A stretch of 64,000 nt of DNA from Treponema berlinense (GTDB lineage: Bacteria > Spirochaetota > Spirochaetia > Treponematales > Treponemataceae): positions 186,001-250,000 of the forward strand of contig NZ_FUXC01000002.1 of assembly GCF_900167025.1 (NCBI RefSeq). The letters are read 5' to 3'. The first letter of the stretch is position 1; every line of letters starts with the position of its first letter. Of the stretch, positions 7,594 through 15,420 are shown one piece after another. Under the pieces are notes generated by a model that was not told the origin of the DNA, made no database searches, and saw only the letters and a program-made list of their open reading frames with translations. Both the position numbers and the translations under genes were made by a program.

Positions 7594-7655
7594 AAAGACC
7601 GTTGTACTGCGCGCGCCTAAATTGGCGTGTTCCAGTATAGCGGTCTTTTTGTTTT
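7594..7655 (+). terminator. Long hairpin with T run
   Basis: AAAGACCGTTGTACTG (7594-7609) pairs with CAGTATAGCGGTCTTT (7633-7648) over 16 bp with two G-U pairs, and a GC-rich inner stem (GCGCGCC with GGCGTGT) continues it. T-rich sequence follows. It would end a transcript of about 150 bases started at the promoter before the microsatellite. Confidence 0.65.
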
Positions 7656-7686
7656 TAAATTTATTTTGCGCCTGCGGAAAAGTTTT

Positions 7687-7979
7687 CGGAAAAATTCCGA
7701 GTGCTTGTTTTGTTTTAGGAGGTGTGCGGAAAAATTCCATTGGCAGACTTTTACTCTGGGCGGTTTTCGGAAAAATTCCGCGGGCTGCTTTTTGCCTGGG
7801 GAGGTTTCGGAAAAATTCCGAAGGCCGGCTTTTTGACTAAGAAGGTTTCGGAAAAATTCCGAAGACCAGCTTTTTGCTTAGGGAGCATTCGGAAAAATTC
7901 CGAGGGCTTGTTTTGGTTTAGGGGACGTGTGGAAAAATTCCGCGAGGCGGCTTTGTCTAGTGCCTTCGGAATAATTCCG
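7687..7979. repeat. Array of eight 13-bp palindromes at 40-41 bp spacing
   Basis: The 13-mer CGGAAAAATTCCG (arms CGGAA/TTCCG, centre AAA) begins at 7687, 7727, 7768, 7808, 7849, 7890, 7930 and 7967. Copies 2, 7 and 8 each differ at one base. Intervals are 40, 41, 40, 41, 41, 40 and 37 bp, about four helical turns, so the sites face one side of the DNA. The 24-28-bp spacers are related to one another (most contain a GGCTTGCTTTTTG-like stretch), unlike CRISPR spacers. The period is not a multiple of three, so the short ORFs here are not coding. Confidence 0.9.
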
Positions 7980-8131
7980 CAGTAAACAGGAAATGTCATT
8001 GTCGTACTTGATACCGCGATGTTTGCATAGCAAACTCGGTTAGCAATCTTTTGATACAGATTTCCGGGGCAAGCCAGAAAATGACAGGAATAAATAAAAG
8101 TGCCGGCTGGAGAGTCGGAGATGGAGGTTGA

Positions 8132-8815
8132 ATGAATAAGGTAATTTCTAAGATTCGTGTAACAGAAGTTGACGGGCTTAGCGATGCGCTTGTGCGGCTT
8201 TACAAGGCGGATGAAGGTGTTTCTTCAGATGTGTTTTTGAAAGGCGTGATGGACGAGATTGAAAAGCTTTCTGTTTCGATTACAACCGCAATCAAGCAGG
8301 ACAAGGTTTTGAGCAATCTTGAGGAAGCAGACGGCGTGCGCGACGAGGCTGTAAAAAATCTTTCAACGTTGTTGGACGGCTACTCTGTATTCCCTGTCGC
8401 GGCAAAAAAAGAGGCGGCGCAAAAACTCAAAGCTGTTTTTGACAAGTACAGAAAATCAATCACAACGGCAAACTATGTAAGCGAATCTTCGCTTATTGAA
8501 AGCCTGCTGGAAGATTTTTCCAAGGAAGAAGAAACAGTTTCTTTACTTGACGGAATAAAGGAAATCTTGGAGCAAATCCGCTCTGCGCAGGATTTATTTG
8601 CAAAGGCAAGCGACGAGTACAATGCGGCTTCCACGGTAAAAACAGAAAGCGCCTCATCATTAAAAAAGCCTCTTCTTTCTGCAATCAACGACAAGCTTAT
8701 TCCGTACATTACAGCAATGAAAATGGCGAACAGCGCAGTGTACGCAGACTTTGCGACAAAAGCGGAAGGCGAGATAAAGCGCGTAAACGAAACAGTTTCC
8801 AGGCGCGCAAAGTAA
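8132..8815 (+). CDS. DUF6261-like alpha-helical protein
   Basis: This 227-residue protein is mostly helical and soluble, without signal peptide or membrane segment. It resembles the DUF6261 type found in Bacteroidetes and gut treponemes, whose function is unknown; the assignment is from memory of the pattern and tentative. ATG 8132 has GGAGG at 8123-8127. It lies 48 bases upstream of the SUMF1-type lipoprotein and probably shares its transcript. Codon use (many GCG, AGC and GGC) is GC-richer than in the core genes nearby, fitting an acquired island. Confidence 0.5.
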   Translation: MNKVISKIRVTEVDGLSDALVRLYKADEGVSSDVFLKGVMDEIEKLSVSITTAIKQDKVLSNLEEADGVRDEAVKNLSTLLDGYSVFPVAAKKEAAQKLKAVFDKYRKSITTANYVSESSLIESLLEDFSKEEETVSLLDGIKEILEQIRSAQDLFAKASDEYNAASTVKTESASSLKKPLLSAINDKLIPYITAMKMANSAVYADFATKAEGEIKRVNETVSRRAK

Positions 8816-8863
8816 TTGAATAAATCATTTTAAATAAATCAATTTTAGGAGAAAGAGAAAAAA

Positions 8864-11041
8864 ATGAAAAAAACAAGGATTCTTGCCGTGCTTGCGGCAA
8901 TGACAATGGGGCTTGCAGTCTTTGGCTGCAAAGCGGAAACAGAAACTGAAACCGAGTATGTTGATAAAATTTACGCCGAGGCCGTAACATTTACCGCGGA
9001 GGACGCAGGGGATGCCGGCGTAAAGGTGGCAATGGCAACAAAGACGGAAGGAGCCGCAATCTATTACACAGTTGACAAAAGCTCCGAAAGCCTCAAATAC
9101 AGCGAGCCTTTGACATTCAGCAAGGACACTGAGATAAAGGCTTTTGCGGTAAAAAAAGACATAGAAAACAGCCCTATTTCCGTAGCAAAAGTTTCTATAA
9201 AGACAAAAACGATAACAGAAAAAGTCTATGTCTGCGCCAAGTGCCAGAAGGAATACAAGACTGCGCAAGAAGCTATTGACTGCTGCGCGGAAACTTTGGA
9301 CACAACCGCCCCGGCAGACGTAACGGAGCCTGTAGCCGCCGCAAAGGATTCTTCTGTTGTGCTCACTTGGAAAGACGCAACAGACGAGGACATATTCGGC
9401 TGCCTTGTAAGCTGGAAAGCGGAAAGCCAAGGCCGCGCTTTGGTTGCCCTTGAAAAAGACAGCCTTATTGCCGCAAAAGGACAGCAGGGCTGCGTAGTTA
9501 CAGGACTTACAAACGGCACAAAATACACATTCACTGTAAAGACAATGGACACAAGCGGAAACACAAGTGCCGGCGTTACCGTAAAAGCAACACCGGTTGC
9601 GGTGGATTCAAAAGAACCTCTGAAGATTGACTTGAGCGTTCCGGAGGCAAAAAGCAATACTTCTGTAACAGTAACAGTAAATGTCGAAACTGCTGCGGAA
9701 AAAATCGTAGATGTTGTATACAAAAAAGACGGAAGCGTGAATGCGGCGACTTTGCTTGCGGACGCAGATGCAAAAAAAGCGGAGCAAAACAGCGCCGGCA
9801 ACAAAAAATGGACTTTTGAAATAACAGCCGCAGACGAAACTGCAAACGGAACATACACAGTTGCCACGCTTGACTCGGACGGACGCGAAGAGGCAGCGCA
9901 GATAACAATAGACAACTTTGACTTTACGCCGCCTGCAAAAGTAAGCATAAGCGCAATAAAAGACGTATATTCAAGCGATAACTCTTCTATAACCTTAAGT
10001 TGGACAAACCCGGCAGACAGCGACTTTGACCATGTGGAAATTTCATATACATCTACCGACAGTACAGGCGATTCTAAAAGGTCTAAAGCAGAAATTGTAA
10101 CTGGTACAGAAAAAATTTTTGAAGTCATAGACGGCAATAAAGCATATTACACCTATTATATTGCAAGCGTTGACAAGCTCGGCAACAAAAGCAACGAAGT
10201 AAAATACAAAGTAAGTGTAAATAAAACAGTGAGCAATGTGCCGGAGGGGTTTGTGGAAATTCCTAGTGCTTCAATTGACGGAACAGAAAGCTGGACGCCA
10301 AGTTCAGAAGTATTTGTAAAAGGACGCAATCTTAAAATCGCCTCGTTCTACATGAGCGACCATGAGGTAACACGCGGAGAATACAAGACACTTATGGGAA
10401 AAGACCCAAGCTCTGCCAGCGCTTATGACAAGGACGGAAACAGGCTTACAGGCGATGACAATGTAAAAAACAACCCTGTAAATTATATCAGCTGGTATGA
10501 CGCGCTTGTATATTGCAACACTCGTTCTATAAATGAAGGCTTAACTCCTTGCTATGCAATCGGCGGAAAAACAGACCCAAAGGACTGGGGAAGTGTTCCG
10601 AGTTCAAGCAACAGCACGTGGAATGCCGCAACATGCGACTTTACAGCAGACGGCTACCGCCTGCCTACAGAGGCAGAATGGGAATGGGCTGCGCGCGGCG
10701 GAGAAAGCTACAAGTATGCCGGAAGCGACACCATAGGTGACGTAGCCTGGTATAAAGAAAATACGAACAATACCGGAACAAGGGATGTAAAGACCAAAAA
10801 GAAAAACGCCTACGGACTTTACGACATGAGCGGAAACGTATGGGAATGGTGCTGGGACTGGTATGATAGCATATCAGGCGACACGGCAAGTACGGGCCCG
10901 GCTTCGGGCTCTCTCCGCTGTCAGCGCGGTGGTTCTTGGAACTACCTCGCTCACTACGCGCAGGTTGCCTACCGGAGCAGCATCAGCCCGGGCAGCCGCA
11001 GCAGCAGCTGTGGCTTCCGCCTTGTTCGCAACGCCAACTAG
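8864..11041 (+). CDS. Large lipoprotein with FN3-like repeats and C-terminal SUMF1/C-type-lectin domain
   Basis: Residues 1-22 are a lipoprotein signal with lipobox AVFGC (Cys22), so the protein is lipid-anchored. Residues 35-110 look like a chitobiase/FN3 beta domain (AAIYYTVDKS...YSEPLTFS). A CxxC...CC insert lies near 126-145. Residues 150-245 and 365-450 are FN3-like (SSVVLTWKDATDEDIFGCLV; SSITLSWTNPADSDFDHVEI). Residues 460-725 are a SUMF1/formylglycine-generating-enzyme fold: FVEIPS, MSDHEVTRGEY, NPVNYISWYDALVYCN, YRLPTEAEWEWAARGG, YDMSGNVWEWCWDW, RGGSWN, CGFRLVR. Treponeme proteins of this fold, such as T. denticola TvpA, act as retroelement-diversified ligand binders rather than enzymes. 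The ribosome site AGGAG is 12 bases before ATG. Confidence 0.85.
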   Translation: MKKTRILAVLAAMTMGLAVFGCKAETETETEYVDKIYAEAVTFTAEDAGDAGVKVAMATKTEGAAIYYTVDKSSESLKYSEPLTFSKDTEIKAFAVKKDIENSPISVAKVSIKTKTITEKVYVCAKCQKEYKTAQEAIDCCAETLDTTAPADVTEPVAAAKDSSVVLTWKDATDEDIFGCLVSWKAESQGRALVALEKDSLIAAKGQQGCVVTGLTNGTKYTFTVKTMDTSGNTSAGVTVKATPVAVDSKEPLKIDLSVPEAKSNTSVTVTVNVETAAEKIVDVVYKKDGSVNAATLLADADAKKAEQNSAGNKKWTFEITAADETANGTYTVATLDSDGREEAAQITIDNFDFTPPAKVSISAIKDVYSSDNSSITLSWTNPADSDFDHVEISYTSTDSTGDSKRSKAEIVTGTEKIFEVIDGNKAYYTYYIASVDKLGNKSNEVKYKVSVNKTVSNVPEGFVEIPSASIDGTESWTPSSEVFVKGRNLKIASFYMSDHEVTRGEYKTLMGKDPSSASAYDKDGNRLTGDDNVKNNPVNYISWYDALVYCNTRSINEGLTPCYAIGGKTDPKDWGSVPSSSNSTWNAATCDFTADGYRLPTEAEWEWAARGGESYKYAGSDTIGDVAWYKENTNNTGTRDVKTKKKNAYGLYDMSGNVWEWCWDWYDSISGDTASTGPASGSLRCQRGGSWNYLAHYAQVAYRSSISPGSRSSSCGFRLVRNAN
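10916..11041 (+). other. Candidate diversity-generating-retroelement variable region
   Basis: Codons 685-725 of the lipoprotein encode the end of the lectin fold. Positions 694, 695, 697, 698, 705-708, 711 and 713-715, which in this fold are usually Asn or other surface residues, are here TAC, CTC, CAC, TAC, AGC, AGC, ATC, AGC, AGC, AGC, AGC, AGC. Every one is NNC, and each could arise from an AAC template codon by changes at adenines only. The framework codons between them (GGT GGT TCT TGG AAC, CGG, CCG GGC, GGC TTC CGC CTT GTT CGC) are conserved fold residues. The reverse transcriptase and template would have to lie outside the window. Confidence 0.6.
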
Positions 11042-11094
11042 CGTTGGCTAGTTCTGCAAGGAAATTATTAAACAGCTTCCGCTTTTGCGGAAGC
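11032..11094 (+). other. Two inverted repeats just past the variable region
   Basis: GCCAAC-TAGC-GTTGGC (11033-11048) spans the stop codon of the lipoprotein gene. GCTTCCGC-TTTT-GCGGAAGC (11075-11094) is an 8-bp perfect stem with a 4-base loop. In characterised diversity-generating systems a hairpin or cruciform with a stem of similar length and a tetraloop lies just past the target region. Alternatively the second could be a weak terminator, though no T run follows. Confidence 0.5.
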
Positions 11095-11225
11095 GCAAAA
11101 CCGGGCAGCAACCCTACAGCATTTTGCGTTAGGGATTTTGCATACCGTATGTATGCTGCGAGATTTTGCTGACGCAAAACTCGGGTATTTGACGTGTGCG
11201 CTTGTGCGCACGGCCTAACGCTAAT

Positions 11226-11280
11226 GCGTTAGGGATTGTAGGGGCGGCGTAGCCGTTCCGGAGCGTAGCGTAGGAATGAA
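11226..11280 (+). repeat. Dispersed intergenic repeat, copy A
   Basis: The core GGGGCGGCGTAGCCGTTCCG and the following GAGCGTAGCGTAGGAATGAA recur with changes at 18615-18660 (minus strand) and, for the first half with its GCGTTAGGG lead-in, at 51865-51984. The whole 11042-11360 interval is non-coding and rich in short GC-rich inverted repeats. Confidence 0.65.
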
Positions 11281-11361
11281 GCGATAGCGTAATCCCGAAA
11301 AGCCCGGCCCGAGCCTGACTGCCTGTCTGGCAGTCGGAGCGAGTGGAAACGCCCCCAAATA

Positions 11362-11397
11362 AAAAAAAACGGTGACTAATACAAATCACCGTTTTTT
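11362..11397. terminator. Bidirectional terminator between the lipoprotein gene and serS
   Basis: A stem ACGGTGA (11369-11375) / TCACCGT (11386-11392) is flanked by an A run on the left and a T run on the right, so it can stop transcription from either side. Confidence 0.8.
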
Positions 11398-11414
11398 ATC
11401 TGGTTAAAACTGCT

Positions 11415-12743
11415 TTATTTTTTTGCGGCGTGGTAAACTGGATCTTTTATTTCTGTTTTTGGTCCGATTTTGTCAAAGCCGCAGAATGGAACTAGTGCAG
11501 GCGGAACTGTAATTGATCCGTCTTCGTTCTGATAGTTTTCCATAATTGCAAGCATTGCCCGTCCTACCGCAATTGCGGTTCCGTTTAGCATGTGGACATA
11601 TTTATTTTTGCCGTCATCATCGTGGTATTTTACGTTCAAGCGGCGTGACTGGAAGTCTGTGCAGTTTGAAGTTGATGTAACTTCACCGTAGTCGCCTTCT
11701 GGTTTTTCTTCTGTTGCGCGGCTTGGCATCCAAGCTTCGAGATCCCATTTTCTGTAAGCAGGAGCACCGAGGTCGCCTGTGCATGTGTCAACTACGTGGA
11801 ATGGAATTCCTAAGCCTTCAAAAATTTCTTCTTCGATTAAGCGGAGTTTTTCGTGGAGCTTGTTTGAATCTTCTGGCAGACAGTAAACAAACATTTCGAC
11901 TTTATCAAACTGGTGGACTCTGTAAAGTCCTTTTGAGAACTGTCCTGCGGCGCCGGCTTCGCGTCTAAAGCAGTGGGAAAGTCCGCAATAGAAGAGTGGA
12001 AGAGCAGATTTGTCCAGGATTTCTCCTGAGTGGTAGCCACCGAGGGTAATTTCTGCTGTCGCAACAAGACATGTTCCTTCGTCTTCGATTGCATAAACGT
12101 TTGATTCGTTTCCGCGCGGATTAAAACCGATTCCTTTCAAAATTTCTTCTTTTGCAACATCTGGAGTAATGAATGTTGTAAAGCCGTGCTTGCGGAGAAT
12201 GTTGAGTGCGTACATGATGAGCGCTTCTTCAAGAAATACAGCCTCGTTTTTGAGATAATAGAATTTTGGACCGGAAACTTTTGTTCCGCGTTCAAAATCA
12301 ATCAAATCGAGTTCTTCGCCAAGTTCTACATGGCTTTTTGGTTTGAATGTAAATTTGCGTGGAACTCCAACTTTCTTTACTTCGAGGTTTTCTGTGTCGA
12401 GTTTTCCGATTGGAGTGTCCGGATGGCACATATTCGGAAGCTGTCTTGCGGCGTCTTCGAGTTTTGCTTCAACTTCTGCAAGTTCCTTTTCTGACTGAGA
12501 AACATCTTCCTTAATTTTTTTGCCTTCTTCAATGAATTTCTGGCGTGTTTCTGGATCAAGTTTCTGCTTCATGTTTGCGGCATTTTCGTTTCTCTTCTGC
12601 TGCAATGACTGAAGTTTTGTCGTAAGCGCAGTGCGTTCATCGTAAAGTTTTACAACGAGATCCGCATCGGCAACCATATTGCGGTTTTTTATGTTTTCTT
12701 TTACTTCTGCAAGATGTTCTTTTACAAATTTCAAATCGAGCAT
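11415..12743 (-). CDS. serS: Serine--tRNA ligase
   Basis: SerRS charges tRNA-Ser with serine. The N-terminal coiled-coil arm that contacts the tRNA long arm spans about residues 30-100. The class II core shows the TATAE-like serine loop (LVATAEITLGGYH), motif 2 (CFRREAGAAG...GLYRVHQFDKVE) and motif 3 (NGTAIAVGRAMLAIMENYQ). The length of 442 residues is normal, and the start MLDLKFVKEH is typical. It ends the minus-strand run that begins with smc and may be cotranscribed or have its own promoter in the 94-base gap upstream. Confidence 0.97.
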   Translation of the reverse strand: MLDLKFVKEHLAEVKENIKNRNMVADADLVVKLYDERTALTTKLQSLQQKRNENAANMKQKLDPETRQKFIEEGKKIKEDVSQSEKELAEVEAKLEDAARQLPNMCHPDTPIGKLDTENLEVKKVGVPRKFTFKPKSHVELGEELDLIDFERGTKVSGPKFYYLKNEAVFLEEALIMYALNILRKHGFTTFITPDVAKEEILKGIGFNPRGNESNVYAIEDEGTCLVATAEITLGGYHSGEILDKSALPLFYCGLSHCFRREAGAAGQFSKGLYRVHQFDKVEMFVYCLPEDSNKLHEKLRLIEEEIFEGLGIPFHVVDTCTGDLGAPAYRKWDLEAWMPSRATEEKPEGDYGEVTSTSNCTDFQSRRLNVKYHDDDGKNKYVHMLNGTAIAVGRAMLAIMENYQNEDGSITVPPALVPFCGFDKIGPKTEIKDPVYHAAKK

Positions 12744-12837
12744 TTGTATCTATCTCCCAATCTCTCTTAAAATTTCTTATTTGTTTATTTTATTCTTTTA
12801 ACGGTTTTAAGGCAATTGCAACGTTTTTTTTGAATTT

Positions 12838-13569
12838 TTACTTTATCTCAAAAACGGCATCGACTGTAAAACTGATTGTTGTTTTTCCGCCGGAAATTGG
12901 CGTTGAAACAAAGGAAGAGGCGCTGTCTTCTACTGCTGCTTCTAAAGAGGCACGTTTTGCGTTGACTCTGTAAAATCCAAAATTATTTGACTGCTCGTTT
13001 AGAGAAATTACTTTTCCAAGAAAAGCGCCGCTTGTTGTTGCGAGGAGATTTGCCGTATCCCGTGCATTTTGAACTGCAAGCGTGCGTGCCTGTTTTACAA
13101 AAGATTCTTTGTTGCTTATTCCATATTGAAAAGACGAAAGCTGGTTTGCGCCGGCTTTTATTGCGGCGTCAATTACATTTCCTGCCATGGTTAAATCTTT
13201 TATAAAAATTTTGATCCGGTTTGTGGCAACATAATCTCCGTAAATTACTTTGCCGTTCAAATAATTTGATTCCTGGTTGATTGTGTAATGTTCTGTGGAA
13301 ACGTCTTCCGGCAAAATTCCCAGGGCTAAGACAGATTCATGGACTTTTGTCATTTTTTCTGCGTTCTCTTTTGCCGTATTTCCGACATCTTTTCCTCTTG
13401 TAATTACAGAAAGAATAATTGTCGCGTTGTCTGCTTCAACTTCGACAGAACCTGTTCCGCTTACGCTCACTGTCCTGCGGTTGTTTTCCGTAGTTTTTAT
13501 TGTGCAAGATGTAAAAAAAACTGCGCCAAGTACTGCCAAAACCAATTTTGCATTTAAGAGTTTTTTCAT
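12838..13569 (-). CDS. SIMPL-domain (DUF541) lipoprotein
   Basis: A lipoprotein signal (MKKLLNAKLVLAVLGAVFF, then TSC with Cys22) precedes a SIMPL/DUF541 domain: RRTVSVSGTGSVEVEADNAT, the YTINQESNYLNGK region, and FVSTPISGGKTTISFTVDAV at the C terminus. Proteins of this family are periplasmic or membrane-anchored; their function is poorly defined. The start has GGAGG at a good distance on the minus strand. It lies 23 bases past the preceding lipoprotein gene, so probably in the same operon. Confidence 0.85.
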   Translation of the reverse strand: MKKLLNAKLVLAVLGAVFFTSCTIKTTENNRRTVSVSGTGSVEVEADNATIILSVITRGKDVGNTAKENAEKMTKVHESVLALGILPEDVSTEHYTINQESNYLNGKVIYGDYVATNRIKIFIKDLTMAGNVIDAAIKAGANQLSSFQYGISNKESFVKQARTLAVQNARDTANLLATTSGAFLGKVISLNEQSNNFGFYRVNAKRASLEAAVEDSASSFVSTPISGGKTTISFTVDAVFEIK

Positions 13570-13592
13570 TTTTATCTAATCCTCCAATTTTC

Positions 13593-15050
13593 TTAATAAA
13601 TATTTACGTAATAGCGATTCAGATAAATTTTCCGTCTGTTTGCTTCCTGCCAGAATGTGCTTGCAGGATAATTTTTTATAAGCGAATTATACGAATCGAT
13701 TGCGCTTTTTATGTTTTTTACTTCGCTGTCAGCTTCCAAAATCTGTCCTTGAAGAAAAAGCGCCTCGTCAATGCGTGTATTTTGAGTGTCGAGATACTGC
13801 TGAACTTCTGAAAGCGCTTGAGCGTAGGATTTTGCCTCAAAATCTTTTTTTGCCTGTTCCAAAAGGTTTTTTGTATCGATTTTTAAGGATTTTTTCTGTT
13901 CTGGCCTTGAAACTTCATTTGAAACGTCATTTTTCTTCAAGTTTATTTCGTCTTGTGAAGAAAGTTTTTGCTCATTGTCAGAAGTTTTTTCTTCAATATT
14001 TTTTATTTCGTCAGTTTTTTGAGCTTCTTCCTGAGTTTCCGCTTTTTTTTCGAGGCGGACAGGTTTTTGCGGAACTGATTCTTCATAAGAAGGAGCTTTT
14101 GCCCTCTCATTTGGCTTTGCCGATTCTTCGAGAACTTTTATCTCCAGATAATCGTCAATGTATTCGCCTTTTAAAACGTCATTTTTGTAAAAATGAAGGA
14201 CTGTTTCTCCGCTTTTTGTTGTGCGTAGCGTAAAAGTAGTGTTTTCTGTTCCGAGTTTTCGTCCAAAATATCTCAAAATCTGGTCTTTGCCTTCGTCTTC
14301 TCCCATGTAAATCCAGCCGCGTCCCGGGTAAATTATGTCAACGTACTGGTTGTTTTTTGCGGTCATTGAGCGGCTCGGAGTCTTTTGAGGATTGCTTTCG
14401 GTCTGTTCTGTATTTTCTTTCGGCTCTTCTTCCTCAATTTCTTCAGAAAGTTCGTCTTTATTCTCAGGTTCTTGTCCGTTTTGAGGCAAGTTTTCCTGAT
14501 TTTCCATAGAATTTTCGTTCAGTTCCAAATTTTCGTCTGTCTGAGGATTTTCCTCCCCGGAATTTTCTTCTGTTTTTGGCAGGAGTTCTGGTTCTTCTTC
14601 GTTTGTTTCTGGAATGTCTTGGGCTTTGTTTTGTTTGTTTTCGCTTGATTCAGGATTTTGTCCGTCTGCGGCTGTCTTTGTTTCTTCCACAAACAGTGAA
14701 TCTTTTACTTCAGGTTCAACAAAGTCTTCCTGGGTTTCTTCTGTTTCGTTTTCGCTGTCTGCCAAAAGTTCGTCTTCATCGATTTTTTCAGAAAGCTGAT
14801 TTTCGTCATTTTCTGGTTTGTTCTGCGTGTTTTCTGAATTTTGCAGATTTTCTTCATTTGCAAGAGAATCTTGAGAAATCTCTTTGTTTTCCAATTGGTC
14901 TTCTGGAATTTCTTCAGTTTTTTTGTCCGAAGACTGTTCCGCCTGTGTTAAATTTTCTTCGTTTTTTGGCGAAGAGGCACAAGAATTTAAAATATAAAGA
15001 GAAAAAATTGATGTAAATAAAAACAAAAAAGTTCTGGCTTTAGTTTGCAT
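13593..15050 (-). CDS. Acidic lipoprotein with C-terminal TPR-like region
   Basis: The signal ends at LNSC (Cys about 24), so this is a lipoprotein. Residues 28-220 are a long Glu/Asn/Gln-rich low-complexity stretch, probably disordered. Around 225-310 lies a beta domain (VDIIYPGRGWIYMGEDEG...RTTKSGETVLHFYKND) that I recall only in treponemes. After a second charged linker, the last 85 residues resemble a BamD/TPR segment (YAQALSEVQQYLDTQNTRID...YNSLIKNYPASTFWQEANRR). The ATG overlaps the stop of the upstream gene (TGATG), showing translational coupling. A role in peptidoglycan or outer-membrane assembly is possible but unproven. Confidence 0.65.
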   Translation of the reverse strand: MQTKARTFLFLFTSIFSLYILNSCASSPKNEENLTQAEQSSDKKTEEIPEDQLENKEISQDSLANEENLQNSENTQNKPENDENQLSEKIDEDELLADSENETEETQEDFVEPEVKDSLFVEETKTAADGQNPESSENKQNKAQDIPETNEEEPELLPKTEENSGEENPQTDENLELNENSMENQENLPQNGQEPENKDELSEEIEEEEPKENTEQTESNPQKTPSRSMTAKNNQYVDIIYPGRGWIYMGEDEGKDQILRYFGRKLGTENTTFTLRTTKSGETVLHFYKNDVLKGEYIDDYLEIKVLEESAKPNERAKAPSYEESVPQKPVRLEKKAETQEEAQKTDEIKNIEEKTSDNEQKLSSQDEINLKKNDVSNEVSRPEQKKSLKIDTKNLLEQAKKDFEAKSYAQALSEVQQYLDTQNTRIDEALFLQGQILEADSEVKNIKSAIDSYNSLIKNYPASTFWQEANRRKIYLNRYYVNIY

Positions 15051-15412
15051 CAAGGCGCTGCTCCTGTAATTTCGTCAATGATTTTGTCGTTTGAATTTTC
15101 AAGTTCTTCAATGAGCCTTGAATCTGGTTTTGAAAAATATTTATTTATTTCTTCGTCGCTCCAAGAGTTTTCTGTTTTTCGCGACAAATAATAATCTTTT
15201 TCGATTTCCAGATATTCGGGCGTCATTGGCTCCGAAGTCAATACATTTTCCGGTTTTTCGAAGTTTTTTGCCTTTGGCTTTTTTGATTGAATAAAAACTA
15301 CTGTCAGCGCAATTACAAAAAAAATTAAAAAAATCGCACTGATTCTTGCTAAAAGAGGTTTTTCGCGAATAAAATCACTTGTTTTTTCTTTTAATTCATC
15401 AAAATCAACCAT
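15050..15412 (-). CDS. Small single-span membrane protein
   Basis: The protein has 120 residues. One transmembrane helix (residues 22-42, ISAIFLIFFVIALTVVFI) follows a basic cytoplasmic N terminus, and the rest is an acidic periplasmic tail. It is unrecognised. It begins 8 bases after smc ends and its stop overlaps the start of the next lipoprotein gene, so the three genes form one transcription unit. Confidence 0.6.
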   Translation of the reverse strand: MVDFDELKEKTSDFIREKPLLARISAIFLIFFVIALTVVFIQSKKPKAKNFEKPENVLTSEPMTPEYLEIEKDYYLSRKTENSWSDEEINKYFSKPDSRLIEELENSNDKIIDEITGAAP

Positions 15413-15420
15413 TTTTGCTT

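Noticed and set aside
7687-7979. CRISPR array with 13-bp repeats and 24-28-bp spacers
   Set aside because: The repeat is shorter than CRISPR repeats, spacers are related to each other, and no cas gene is in the window.
7622-7999. Several 70-90-residue ORFs on both strands over the palindrome array
   Set aside because: The repeat period (40-41 bp) is not a multiple of three, so the frame shifts from unit to unit; no ribosome sites; the frames exist because the repeat lacks stops.
9226-10137. 303-residue minus-strand ORF
   Set aside because: It is the mirror of the lipoprotein's coding frame, caused by its biased codons; the plus strand has signal peptide and domain motifs.
11075-11094. Rho-independent terminator of the lipoprotein gene
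   Set aside because: The hairpin is perfect but no T run follows; the bidirectional terminator at 11362-11397 is a better candidate.
10863-11177. Alternative-frame ORFs at the end of the lipoprotein gene
   Set aside because: They arise from the GC-rich variable region and the following repeat, with no start signals.
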